DNA from: Membranipora membranacea
Taxonomy: Eukaryota > Bryozoa > Gymnolaemata > Cheilostomatida > Membraniporidae
Direction of reading: 5' to 3'
Assembly (NCBI GenBank): GCA_914767715.1
Contig: OU612068.1
Span: 24,428,001-24,492,000 of the forward strand
Length of the DNA stretch: 64,000 nucleotides
Shown here one piece after another: positions 14,190 to 25,499 of this stretch. Under the pieces are notes generated by a model. That model saw only the letters and a list, made by a program, of their open reading frames with translations. It ran no database searches and was not told the origin of the DNA. A program made the translations under genes and the position numbers. Position 1 is the stretch's first letter. Every line of letters begins with the position of its first letter.

Positions 14190-14545
14190 AAATCCGCCAA
14201 GAATTTGCCCATGCCAGCAATTTTTTCTTTGTTCAGCATTATTATACTTTCCAAGCTTAATAATAGCAAACCAAATTCTCTTAATAGACTGTATCTTTAA
14301 ATAGGAATGACATTTACAGCAGCCATTTTTACCACACACTTCCCTCTGCTCAGATCACATGTTATGAATGGGATCATGTTTGTAAATGTCATAGCTATGG
14401 AAATGTTTACCAGCCTAAGGCTGTTCACAATCTGGTTGCTATATTTTATTTTACTCCATGCGGTGAACATATATGTCATATATAAGGATTTCTGCTTTTT
14501 CACAATGAAAATATTGCATTGCAGGTGTAAAAGCGTAATACCACA
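14190..14545. repeat. Dispersed repeat, copy B
   Basis: Second copy of the repeat at 8095-8475, in the same orientation. The core from about 14297 to 14400 is nearly identical, and the outer parts have diverged. It shares the ctcttaatagac, ggaatgacatttaca and caatgaaaatat blocks. No coding potential is convincing on either strand. Confidence 0.75.
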
Positions 14546-14886
14546 GCATAGCAGAGTTGAGCAAAATCGTGGCGTTTTGAGCAATTTGAAATCATACAAA
14601 ATCACCTCGATGGTCAAATCAAGCCAATACATAGCCTAACTATCTTTCCAGAGATTGAATAAAGTCAAATCTGTAATGGGGTGAATCAAATCTCAAACTT
14701 CTGACAATGATTTGCAATCATAACCATTAGTGATGATGGCCAATTCATTCATTCCATTCTACCATAATCATGTCAATGCTAATTATCATGATCATTGGTG
14801 TCAGTACCCAGCCAACTACTCTGGGCTGTGTATTGTAACTGGGTGGCAAATACTATAAGGCTGGCTTGATTACAAGGCATTTGCTA

Positions 14887-14923
14887 GTTATACCAAGGAG
14901 TTACTGTTACTCCTTGGTTATAC
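14887..14923. repeat. Short inverted repeat with an accaaggag arm
   Basis: accaaggag and ctccttggt face each other across ttactgtta. Similar aaggagtta or taactcctt pieces recur near 46963, 48475 and 55660, so this may be the trace of a small element family. No further function is visible. Confidence 0.5.
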
Positions 14924-15154
14924 AGTAATATGCAGTAGTGAACCATGTAAATTCACAGTGCCAGTAGGCAATGAACTTCATTGCAGTAGGCATCCCTGAG
15001 ACAGATAAATGCCCCCTTCCCAGTCAGGGATGTATACAGCCATTAGATTTGTACCAAATCAAATATGCAATGTTTTGCAATAGTTCAGTGGTACTTATAG
15101 TTTAGCAGAGAGAGGGAGCTATCAGCAATGAGGTTTAGTTCATTGCTATCAGTA

Positions 15155-15915
15155 TCTGTTGAAAGCTGTTGACTCTGCAAAGTACCTCGGTATCATCTAC
15201 AGCAAAGACCTATTATGGAGATTTCACATAAAGACAATATCAGGAAAAGCCAACCATTCACTGTCGTTCCTACAGCGGAATATATCCAGCTGTCCAAGAC
15301 CACTTAAGGAACTCAGCTATAAGACGCTTGTACGCCCCCAGCTTGAATACTGCAGCTCCATCTGGGACCCACACCATCAAAACCAGATCCAGCAGCTTGA
15401 AGCAGTGCAAAACAGAGCCGCTCGCTTCGTGAGCAATGACATGGGCCCCTGGGACTTGCATGTCTTTACTTTGCCAATGTCCACTAGTGGACATTGGCAA
15501 AGTAAAGACATGCAAGTCCCAAGGGCCCATGAGCAATGACTACTCAAGATTCAGCAGTGTTTCAGCAATGGAAAATCAACTTGGCTGGGAAAGTATGCAG
15601 GCACGCCGCAAGATCAACAGAGTGATTCTGCTCTACAAATGATCACAACAATCTCATTGATGTACACAATGAACTAGTTCATTGATGTACAGATAGCTCT
15701 TCGTCAATCAGCTGTTCACCCTGAGAACAATGAGGAAGACGGAGTTCATTGCTGAGAAGTACACTCAGCTCCATTGTAGAACAGTGGCTTTCCAGAATTC
15801 GTACATCCCTGACACGATCGCCCTGTGGAACTCCTAGCCACCAAGTGTGACGTCTGTGGTCACAGTGGACGCCTTCAGAGCTGCTGCAGCTGGCGTCCTG
15901 ACCAAAACCTACTAA
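15155..15915 (+). pseudogene. Non-LTR retrotransposon reverse transcriptase, C-terminal relic
   Basis: The frame opens with AKYLGIIYSKDLLWRFHI, then KANHSLSFLQRN, LKELSYKTLVRPQLEYCSSI and LEAVQNRAARFV. This is the typical C-terminal thumb/connection region of jockey/CR1-like reverse transcriptases. After the 90-bp foldback insertion the same protein resumes with NDYSRFSSVSAMENQLGW and KINRVILLYK. It then decays with stops, ending near IALWNS and VDAFRAAAAG. There is no endonuclease or polymerase active-site part, so it is a 5'-truncated dead copy. Exact clade assignment needs a search. Confidence 0.85.
15441..15530. mobile_element. 90-bp palindromic foldback element with 10-bp target duplication
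   Basis: The two 45-base halves are reverse complements with a single mismatch. The element starts atgggcccctgggacttg and ends with its complement. It is flanked by an exact direct repeat gagcaatgac (15431-15440 and 15531-15540). Removing the element and one repeat restores the reverse-transcriptase reading frame around FVSND-YSRF, so the insertion site is defined to the base. It has no coding capacity. Its termini match those of the 471-bp element at 47684-48154. A 9-10 bp duplication would suit Mutator-like transposases, but that link is inference. Confidence 0.9.
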
Positions 15916-17213
15916 TCTGTATACTCCTCTCTTTTGTTCCAGCACAAGCACCCTGCACCTGTATTATTGTTACGGTGTATTCACATAAACGCACAAGAAG
16001 CACAGATGAGTATAGATGAGACCACAGACGTCTTCCGCTCACAGATCTACGTAAGAAAGTGGATACACATGAATTGACAGACATGTTAGCGTTATTCTAA
16101 CTGAAAACACCCCCAGTATCAGATAGTAGTAAAATGTATCAGCCTTCCCAGCAATGACTGAGAGTGATTGCTTTGAAATCCCCTTCTGGGTAATGTTTCA
16201 TCAAAAGAGTCACACTGGGCCCTGGTTTCTTACCAACAGAACAAAATTTATTATAGCCACAAAACCTGTCTGGTTTGACTAAGGCTATTTTAATGAGCAG
16301 ATTTGCAAATGACTTTTTCAAGTCCCAGGAGAAGACAAATAATAACAACTTGAAATCTGCTTTTCAGGGGCAAATAATTCAAATCAAATCCTGGTACACA
16401 AAAAATCACCAAAAAACACAGATTTGTCAAATGAATCAAAACCAAACAGAGATGATTTTGCTCAACTCTGATACATAGATATACTCGATGTGTGTGACAC
16501 TCTCACTGTGCCGCTGATTCTGTTTCACGCTAATAACTGATACTTTCAGGGCTGCCAACTACTTTTGTAAAAAATGAGTAGTTTTTGTTGGAGATATTAA
16601 GAGCCGTAGCAAATACCCTTGGCGCGCAGGAAAGGTGACCTTCTGTGGGAAATTTTTTGTGTTGAGACCCTAGAATAAAGGGCTCTGTGGTATACCTGAA
16701 CCATATACCAATGAACAAAAACTAATAATACAAAAATAGACATTGCATGTTTTTTGAAGAAAAACAGAAGAGAAGAGATTAGAACTGGAAAAAAGAGTAG
16801 TAGTCTAGTGTTAATTTGTGCTAGCTTACATTCAGTCACCTCCAAACTTGTTATATTAAAATATCATCTTCATTAAGTTAGCTTAGCTGGATGCTTCAGT
16901 TACACGGCGTTAGAAATATTTAGGGGGAACTCTTAAAACACAGTTCCCACTCAATTGTGTGCTTAAAACAGTGAAAATATTTATTTTTGCCAAGATTTCA
17001 ATCATATTATCTCAGATCTATATTTCTGCATACATGTTATGCTCAACAGCATGGATTTGCATATTTTGACATAGATATTGCAGAAAAAATCCCTGCGGCA
17101 ACATTGCAGCCATTTTGGCAGCTGTCGATCCAGAGAGTATAGCTCCTGCAAAGAAAAAAGTCCACTTAGACCACTGAATATGTAAGAAGTTGATTGATTT
17201 TGGCAACATGAGA

Positions 17214-17219
17214 TTTATT
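17214..17219 (-). promoter_or_regulatory. Poly(A) signal of AKR copy 2 (pseudogene)
   Basis: AATAAA on the minus strand, placed as in the other three AKR copies, within the conserved 3' flank (tgattgattttgg and gttggtcactccaatat on the plus strand). Confidence 0.55.
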
Positions 17220-18578
17220 TTTTGTTGGTCACTCCAATATATTGCGTCTCATTCACCACCAAAGTGATGAAAATAGAGTTTCAAGGCAGCTATGTAAATA
17301 AATCACATCTGATATTCTTGCTGATTTTTATGTGTACGTTAGCTGTTCGCCGCCTTATGTTAACTCAGTTTGAAAGTAGAAGCTCTTTCAGAAGTGCTCA
17401 ACTTAAAAATGGTACTGTGGATGCTCCAGAATTCTAGAAAATAAATATAGTATAGGTTATATTTTTCTTGTAACATTTCATATGTTCGAAATACCCCATT
17501 TCATGCATCTGAAGACTGATCTGCTTTCCGTCCCAAACACAGCAACCATAAAAAAGTCTGATAGTGTATGAGTATTCTATTCACAGCATATTGTGTTGTG
17601 TTTTAAATGCAACATTTATCTTTCCGAAAGGTGATGTACTTCACTCTCAACAAGGTGTCCATGAAAAGGCCTAATATCTATATATTTATATGATAGCAAT
17701 GATCATGTTAAGATTACTCACTTGGCTCCCCCAAAGTCAAATTTAAAGAGTCTTTCTGGTTTGTCGATTGCCTTCAAATCTGATATATATTATCATTCTC
17801 ACTCAGTTTGAAGTTAAAAAGCTGAAATTGGATGAATATACTAAAACAACAAGCTCACTTGTTGCCATGCATTGGCACAAACGACAGATTGGATAAAAGC
17901 ATTGGACTATAAGGGATTCTATCATATGTGCGACATCAATGAATATGACCCTGTTCAGATAGGAAGGTTCATATAACCTCAAGAGTTGTCTGCATACAAC
18001 AAGAGAGCGCGCAACCTCTTAAATGTTAAACATACTTGGTGATAAGAAAGGCCTTGAATTTCATGTGATGAGATCATAGACTTGATATCTATATAATATA
18101 TAGATATCAAGTCTATTATAATTAAGTCTTTTGGATGAGATGAAATTAAATCACGTACCTCAAAGTTAGAGATGATTCTGTGCTCGCTGACACTTTTAGG
18201 GATCACTATGATATTCCTTTCGTGAGATATTTGAGAAGAACTTGAGCAGGAGCCTTTTTCTTCTCTTCAGCAATCCTCACAACCACTGGGTCTTTCATTA
18301 GCACAGGAGCCTCTGAGTCAGTCCCTCTGAAACAGAAAGAAACTAAGCTGCTAGGAATATGCTCAAAATACTACAGCTGACACTTTTCCTGGATCAATGA
18401 CTTAAAATAAGCAAATAATTCTCGAAATAATCCCAATGTACGAAGAAGATACATATATCAAGTGCTGAATTCAGCTGGTTGCTGTCAACATATATAACGC
18501 TCCTGCTCATGTGGGGTTTATAATACTCAGTTTAAAAACCACCTTATCGCTGCATAGCGCCTGCTTGTAGTGAGGAAT

Positions 18579-18829
18579 CAGGGCCGTAGTTTAGAAAAAA
18601 TGGTAGGGAAGACAAAAGTCTGTGGCAAGACTAGAGCATCACCAGGAGGGGTGCTGTAAGCTCTTCCCTAAGCAATTTAAGGAATTAAATTAGCAAATGG
18701 TAATCCCAGAGGAGCTGACTTTGACATGAATTATTTTCTTTCTTTCTTTGAATTAGTTTTTTAAGGCCACTGTGATTAGCTTTCTAGGGAAGGCAGTGCC
18801 TCCTTGCCTCCCCTAGAACTACGGGCCTG
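18579..18829. mobile_element. MITE-like element, 251 bp, ends cagggccgtagtt / aactacgggcctg
   Basis: The 13-base ends are inverted repeats with about two mismatches. There is no coding capacity. Matching termini occur at the window start (about 15-40) and near 28785-28797 (agggccgtagt), so it belongs to a dispersed family. It lies in the intron between exons 6 and 7 of AKR copy 2. I cannot find a clear target duplication. Confidence 0.6.
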
Positions 18830-20121
18830 CGAGAGTTGGTATTTGTATACCAGTCTTCATATTCCAGTCTTCGATTAGTGCCAAGTTCTCAAAAGCTCAT
18901 ACCAAGGTTGTGAGACATATAAAGCTAAAAAAGTGGGATAAAGTAGCAAAAAAATTAGGTAAGGGCCTGGCGGAATTATATTTAATGTCCCATAACATTT
19001 ATCATTATGCTTTGAGAGCCAGCAAAGCATGTTTTCCCTCCGCAAAATATCCACCAAACTTGTCAAGATTCACTGTAGAGTGGTTAGAAATTAGGCTGTA
19101 TTGCGTAAGATGGATAAATTTTAACGCATCTCATGATTATTATTCTTATAACTTTAAAGTATTCACAAATACTCATATAGAAGATATCCTTTATTGCGCA
19201 TGCAGGATAAATTTTGCCGCATTATTCATCTTAAATGACTTTCAAGTACTCACATATACTCATCTAATCTGTAATATTTCGATATAAACACTTTGTTACT
19301 TGCATATATCAAAAACCTTGTTTACGGAAAATTGAGCTGTGGAATCAATTGCTACTATTGCTACAGGTCTAGGATATTTGAGGTGATGTACTCTGTATAG
19401 CTCAAAGATTATGGATTGAGGCTTAATATCAGAATGATCACCTGGTGGGCAAATAGTTTTCCCAAACCGATTGTCTATTTTAAGGGATGAATCTGTATGA
19501 ATAAGGGGAAATAATGACATCAGCCCTTGACAAACTAACTCAAATTAGCATGAATCAGTTTCTGCTAAGAGCTTGTCGATCGAGACCCAGTGAGTCTTCC
19601 AAGAGCCAAACGGGCAGTAATTTAAGCCTTTGATCGATGGAGAGAGTAAATATGGTCAAATCTAGATTGAAACAACAACAAGCCACACTGACATTGATAC
19701 TACACTATTAACATGAGTATCTCTGATCATTAGACTCAATTTAGTAGGAGTACCTAACATTTTCCCGCTCCTAGTTTATGAAATTTGCCAAGGTTTGACA
19801 CTCCGAATTCCCTGTGATGGTACTCTAAATGAATTAGTTCACTCTCTAGTGATCAGAGATATGCATGCAATAGTATATATATCACGTTATCAGTGTGACA
19901 GCAAGCTATGATGATGATGATATATATATATATTCCATTTTGATTCTGGAGAAGAATAAGTCCATAGGACTTGTACCCAGAAAACAGAAATATTGAAAAA
20001 ATATGGTGTAGAATTAAAAGGACATGTAACTAAAAAATCAAGAACAATGACAAGTATAATTACGAAGTACTCACGGGCACTAATTAGCAGTAAAACATTA
20101 CACAAGATAGCTGGGAAAAGA

Positions 20122-21915
20122 AATTTTTTTTTAGCTCCATCAGATCATTAATAAACATGATAAACAGCAGGGGTCCATGAACAGACCCCTGCAGCACACC
20201 AGTTATTACTCGACTGCATTCAGATACACAACCATTAACTTTCATGGCCTGCTCTCGACTAGAAAGTTAATTTATAATTAAATTTGACACATTAGAGTGG
20301 AAATTGAAATTTGTTAACAGTTTACTGGCAAGGATCTCATGGTTTATGCAATCAAATGCTTTACGAATATCGAGAGCAGAAACAGTGACAAATCTTGGCT
20401 CGTGCTTTGACAGCAGGGAACGAAATTTGTTGACTAGTTGAGTTAATATTTGATCAGTGGATGTACCATTTCTGAAACCAAATTGTCGAGAGGCTAATAA
20501 ATCATTAATTTACAGGTAATCACGGATTATGTAATTTATGATCTTTTCCAGGTAATCACGAATTTGGTCATTTATGATCTTGTCCAGGTAATCACGAATT
20601 TGGTAATTTATGATCTTTTCCAGGTAATCACGAATTTGGTAATTTCATACTGACAATCTAAGATACAAAGTTTCTGCTACATACAATTCATTACCATTAC
20701 ATTTGAGATCTAAAGAAAAGTTCAGTTCATACAAAACATTACTATTCAACCATATATTATCGTCTTGACCAACATCATTGATGATATTATTTCCTTTCTG
20801 TTTCTTTTAAAACTTTTTTTCTGGCACTCAGTGCAAAACATTTGGAATGAGATGACTTTGGTTGCTAATAAAAGTATATATATATATATATATATGATCT
20901 TAGCGACCTTAGGACTTAGCGAAATTGGCGATAGCGAAATTGGTCTATAATCATTGGCAAACTTTTCTTGCCACTTTTGAAAATAGGAATTACTAAGGCC
21001 TTTTTCCACACATCTGCAAACTCATGACATTTAAGGCTCAGATTAACAATATATTGTGTAAATGGATTAAGAATCAAAGGATTTTTATAAATAAAAGCAG
21101 GGATCTGATTAAATCCCCCAGTTTTACGTGATTTCAATGAGTGAAGATATTTATACACTTCACTTGATGTAATTTCTTGAAATGCAAATTTTGGAAAACT
21201 GAAAGCCTGATCATTATCAAAGCCTCAGTAACTTTTGTTGGACAAAACTTTAGCCTCCTCATTGAGATTTACACCAATGTTAGAAAAATAGCTATTTAGA
21301 TATTCGGGATCACTGGGCTTTCAGAAGTGGTGCAATTTCTTGAATGATATTATTGCCATGATAATTTTGATTTTTTGCCAGTGGTCTAATGTTTTATTGC
21401 TCGCTTTTTGGCATCTCTTACTGCATTTGTTGCTTTGTTATAAACGATATCCCTCCCAGGCAGTAGAATTTTTATCAAATCCCGTCTCAACAAACTTTTG
21501 AAATGCATCTTTTTTAAGGCTTGTTAGTTTAGATGCCACTGGACACTTCCAGCAAAGATTGTTTTTCGGCTTTAAACGTTAGGTCTTAAAATGGTGCAAA
21601 CTGCTCCACCAGTAATTCTATTTTTTATTCCAAAAATATCTGCTTCTTTGTGAACACAATGAACACTCGTTTTGTGACATAAGAAAAGCCAGCCTTCAAT
21701 TAGATTAACTTTTATTTGAATTGCAAAATGGTCACTATTATCACATTTTATAACCTTGTGTTCAGGTACTAAGTTTTGAACATTTGAGAAAAGTAAGTCA
21801 ATTGTAGTATTTGAATTTTTAAAACATCTATAGTATACTCTCTAACGAAAAGCTGTTCATATTGATGAAGTCTCAAAAGGGTTTCAAGATTTCCTTTAGC
21901 TTGTGATTGGCATTG
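20122..21915 (-). pseudogene. Non-LTR retrotransposon endonuclease/reverse-transcriptase relic
   Basis: Read on the minus strand it shows, in order, an endonuclease C terminus (TIDLLFSNVQNLVPEH, then DNSDHFAIQIKV), a basic linker (NKATNAVRDAKKRA), the reverse-transcriptase start (FADVWKKALVIPIFKSG), YRPISLSP, a 36-bp-repeated LEKIINYQIRDY segment, SRQFGFRNGTSTDQ, DIRKAFDCINHEIL, and SRVITGVLQGSVHGPLLF followed by INDL. The order is that of jockey/CR1/L2-type elements. Frames change many times, there are stops, and about 230 bases with a TA run interrupt the region after YRPIS. The YxDD part is missing, so it is 3'-truncated here. It sits inside an intron of AKR copy 2, in the same orientation as the gene. 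Confidence 0.88.
20515..20645. repeat. 36-bp minisatellite inside the reverse-transcriptase relic
   Basis: Units start at 20515, 20551, 20587 and 20623 (the last partial), each beginning ggtaatcacg. The period is exactly 36 bases, so on the minus strand it repeats a 12-residue block, EKIINYQIRDYL, without shifting the frame. A single copy of this motif is normal in the fingers region of this reverse-transcriptase type. Copies 2, 3 and 4 are nearly identical and copy 1 is more diverged. Confidence 0.9.
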
Positions 21916-23286
21916 ACTGATTATTCTTATTATTAGGACAACAAAAGGGGATTGACAAAACTACCTAATCACAGGGTAGTGACTGCTTGTAGTTGGAATG
22001 GTTAAGTTAAACCATTCTGCAATACTTACGGCCTCCCTGGTGATCCAATGGGCGCGTAGGCTGCAAATGTTATCCCCTTCTTCTGGCAGAAGTTTACCAG
22101 TTTCTCTTGCTGGAACCATGCATGGCATTCACACTGTAAAGGGAAAAAGTTGAAAGAAAACATACACAAAGCAATAATATGGGTGTACAAAATGAAAATT
22201 GGAAACAACAAATGCATTGACTTGAAATCAATTCGGAAAATGAAATTTATTTGCGAAGCAGCATTCTGACAATTATGATTTTCGTTTCAGATACCTTTCA
22301 GTATTAAAATAAAGGTAACTGACCTGCAGATTACTTGGTTTAACCTTGCAGTTGTCCCAGATTTCTTGAACTTGACCTTCATCGAAGTTAGATGGCCCGA
22401 GAGCCTTGACAACGCCTGCCTCTACCAACTTCTCCATTTCCTAAAATGATAAAACTTTTGTTCCAAAAAGTCAATGTTGTCATTGTAAGCAACCAATGTG
22501 TTAGAGACAGTTGGAGAAGCAACACTCCATCTTTTTACAAGGGAAAAGAAATAGCAGAAGTTGAGGCAAAATCAAATCTACGGCCAAATTTGTTCAGCTA
22601 AAATCAATTAAGAAATGCTCGGCATAACATCGCAACAAAACAAAAGTAGACACAAATGACTTTACCTTATATGTCTCAATCGGTGGTATCTCACAGGTAT
22701 CTCTTCATCGTTATAAGGAAAAAATGCAGGACAATCATCATGGCCCATAATCCAAATCAGCATCCTGAAAATATCACAGACAACCTATTACTTCAATAAT
22801 TTGGTAATAATAAACAAATTCTGATTTATCTTACTGCTCATATTATTGGCGGTATCTAAAAGGCCCCTATTTTGTAATGCGGCCTTTGAGCTAAGGCTGA
22901 TCTAGCTTGGAATGGTAACTCCATTACAGAAGAGTAGATATTCAAAACGATTTGTAGCAAAAAAGAGCTGCATGGGATCCCTAGCTTCGACGAAGTCTAC
23001 TTACAGAAACTATTACGGGAAATGAATGAGTAAGAGATCAATATAGTCTGTCTTCAGTATTTTGAGAGATATCTCCACTTGGGATACTCTATTTGGCTGG
23101 GCTGCACCTCCAGTAAGCTGCAAATAGATTAACATAGAAAAAAAAATAGATTAGGGAATTCGGAATGCTGGCTCAAAAGAATCTAACTTAGAGGTAGACA
23201 ACAATAATTGTTTCATAGTTTTTTACTTCTCATCAGAGTTTTCAACGTTGTCAGTTGTGTCTAAGAAACAAGCCCAGTGGTCATTA

Positions 23287-23450
23287 GCCTGTCTTGACAA
23301 GCTTTTTTCGGAACAAAGCTTGACAAGACAGGCGAAGTGGTCATGTGCCCCAGTGGTCAAAGCCTTTTCTTTCTTTTTTTACTGAGAGAGAAAAGCCTCT
23401 TCCACTGGGTGGGCACGTATGACCACTTGACTTAAAAAAACTACAGAAGG
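23287..23450. repeat. Nested inverted repeats in AKR copy 2 intron 2
   Basis: An inner pair (gcctgtcttgacaagctt and aagcttgacaagacaggc) spans 23287-23332. A second, imperfect pair spans about 23337-23426 and shares gtggtcatgtgcccc/cagtgg-type sequence and an aaaagcct block. It ends near an actacagaagg string that is also the right end of the palindrome at 27111-27226, so the two look related. Confidence 0.65.
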
Positions 23451-23820
23451 GCCACGTGAAGCTTGATGCTTGTGGTCTACCAGTACAAATACTACGATCC
23501 CATCCCATACCTTTGTAGTAATGAACAAGTCCTCTCGTTTGACTTTTCCTTCTTTGTAGATCTCCAGGGCGTTCCCTATCTCTCCTTCATTACCATACCC
23601 CCTAGCTGTATCGATATGACGATATCCTGCGTTGATTGCGTAACCAACTGCTTTCTCAACCTCTCCAGCTGTAGACTGTAATGATTAGTTCAGCGTTTGA
23701 CGGTTGGTTATAATAATAACAGAGTACATTTATTTACTCACTCTTGACACTACTTCTGGGTGGGCGGTTTGGAAGGGTTTAGGAACCACGAAATCAAGTG
23801 AACAACAAACATAGGTATCT

Positions 23821-23930
23821 GAGCTGCAATAGAACAAGTTTGTTCCCTCCGTGGTAGCGGGGGGGGGGGATATTGCATACATTTGCAATATCCGTCTGCC
23901 ACCACAGAGGGAACAAACTTGCTCTAGTGC
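23821..23930. repeat. Imperfect palindrome, about 110 bp
   Basis: The left arm (acaagtttgttccctc, gtggtag, then a G run and gatattgca) is mirrored by tgcaatatc, gccaccac and gagggaacaaacttg. It lies in AKR copy 2 intron 1. The G run of about ten bases is not balanced in the other arm. It is non-coding; the reading frame across it is an artefact of the palindrome. Confidence 0.75.
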
Positions 23931-24060
23931 TGTATGCCATTCAGTAGCCATGATTGAGTATGCATATTGACCAGACAGGTTATAGGCCAGCAGCGGCTAT
24001 ACATAAAAGGCTCTAAAAATAACATCTGCGTAAGTGTCTTGAACAGAGAAAATTGAAGAC

Positions 24061-25260
24061 TGTATCTGGTGTAGTTTTTTATGGCCGTTCTGATGACGCA
24101 TATGTACCATTTCACAAATGGGGCAAAAAGGGGCGAATCCAAGTAAGAAACACGGAAAAGGGGGTTAAAAGGGCGTTTTTTGCAATTTAACTTCTCTTGG
24201 CAAAGTTCATAGAATGAAGCAGTGTCATTGAATTTTTTTTATCAATATCATGCATATCTTGAGCAGTTTTTGGGAAAATATCATACAGCTAAACCCAATG
24301 GTTGACATTTTACAGACAAATTGTAGTCACCCCTCGAACTCAGTTGCGGCATAATAATAGGTTTAGTGCAAGCGTGCAAGAATAACATTGATAAATGTAC
24401 TTCTCACGTCATTTTTCATGATTGTTTATAAAAAGACCCCATCATAAAGTATCTGGTTGTAGTGTAATAATAAATTGAGAATATATGAGAAAGGGGTGGA
24501 TCCAGTTGGGATGTGAAAAACAGGTAAACGTTTATGAAGTTTTATTCTGGTAAAGCGTGTAATCTGATATGTATTTTGAATTTAATAGCTATTTTAAAGA
24601 GCACATAAATATCACTGCTAAAACAAAACAAAGAAAGGATGCAAATTCATACTAGTTTAAAGGTCCAGGTCTTCATCATCGGTAATTTGGTCATACTCAT
24701 CTTGCTGAGTGTCGTCCCTGCCATTGTCGCATTGAAGGTATCCACACAATTGCGTACAATGCAAACCGGCCTTCAAACATGAGCATCCACCGCTTTTGTC
24801 TGGGGTAGTTTTTTATGGCCGTTCTGATGGCGCATATGTACTATTTTACAAATGGGGCAATAGGGGGCGGATCCAAGTAAGAAACGTGGAAAAGGGGGGT
24901 ATATAGAGCATTTTTTACCATTTAACTTCTTTCGGCAAAGATCATAGAATGAATTGGCGTCATTGAAATTTTTTTATCAATATCATGCATATCTTGAGTG
25001 GTTTTTGAGAAAATCTCATACTGCTAAATCCATCTATTGACGTTTTACAGACAGATTGTAGACACCCCTCAAACACAGTTGTGGCATAAAAATAGGTTTT
25101 GCGCAACCTTTCCAGAATAACAGCGATAAACAAATTTCATATGTGATTTTCATTATCTTTTTATAAGAAGACCCTATTATAAAATAACTGGTAGCAGTCT
25201 AATTATAAATTGGGAATATATTGGGACAGGGTGGATCCAGTTAAGATGTGAAAAACTGTT
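24061..25260. repeat. Diverged direct duplication (about 24061-24530 and 24797-25250)
   Basis: Both copies begin tagttttttatggccgttctg, and share the blocks atggggcaa, gatccaagtaagaaac, tttttttatcaatatcatgc and ggtggatccagtt in order, offset by about 735 bases. They sit in AKR copy 2 intron 1. Between them is a short Cys-rich coding relic. Confidence 0.75.
24657..24790 (-). pseudogene. C-terminal relic of an unrecognised Cys-rich protein
   Basis: The minus-strand frame from about 24790 to a TAA near 24657 reads DKSGGCSCLKAGLHC, TQLCGYLQCDNG, then an acidic tail ending DDEDLDL. Six cysteines with C-x-C and C-x5-C spacing suggest a small metal-binding end such as is seen in some invertebrate repeat-encoded proteins. 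Upstream the frame meets stops at once. I cannot name the family. The acidic end and bias against random stops make chance less likely. Confidence 0.4.
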
Positions 25261-25499
25261 AAGATGCGAAAAACAGGTTGAGTCCAGAAACTTCTTGCTA
25301 ATGAGTGATCAAAAAATTGCATTTAATAATAATTATCTCTCTGGGGTCACCTAGAATTGAGTGAAACTAGACCCGAATTTCGCTGCGAATCCAATTATGT
25401 AAAGTTCATAACTCTCCGAGTGCATATTCTTTCTACAGAGGCTAAGAAAAGACAAAAAAGTTGCAAAATTTCGTTTTTTAATGAGCATTCTGTTGTGTA

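Larger units (their letters stand above)
13918..17213. other. Intergenic spacer between AKR copies 1 and 2
   Basis: There is no live gene. From left to right it contains AKR 5' flank, a dispersed repeat (14190-14545), a small hairpin (about 14887-14923), a reverse-transcriptase relic with a foldback insert (15155-15915), and sequence near 16400-16530 that matches 28798-28932. The 16810-17213 part matches 29455-29615 and is the 3' flank of the duplicated AKR unit. The overlapping ORFs at 14061-14639 lie in the dispersed repeat and show no protein family. Confidence 0.7.

Noticed and set aside
14061-14639. Overlapping frames of 92-111 codons on both strands
   Set aside because: They fall in a dispersed repeat, are mutually antisense and show no domain.
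15270-15536. 88-codon minus-strand frame sharing peptide text with the plus-strand frame
   Set aside because: The shared peptide comes from the 90-bp palindrome. The rest is antisense to the reverse-transcriptase relic.
20515-20645. Regular 36-bp repeats considered as a CRISPR array
   Set aside because: Units are directly adjacent without spacers, encode a reverse-transcriptase motif and lie in an animal genome.
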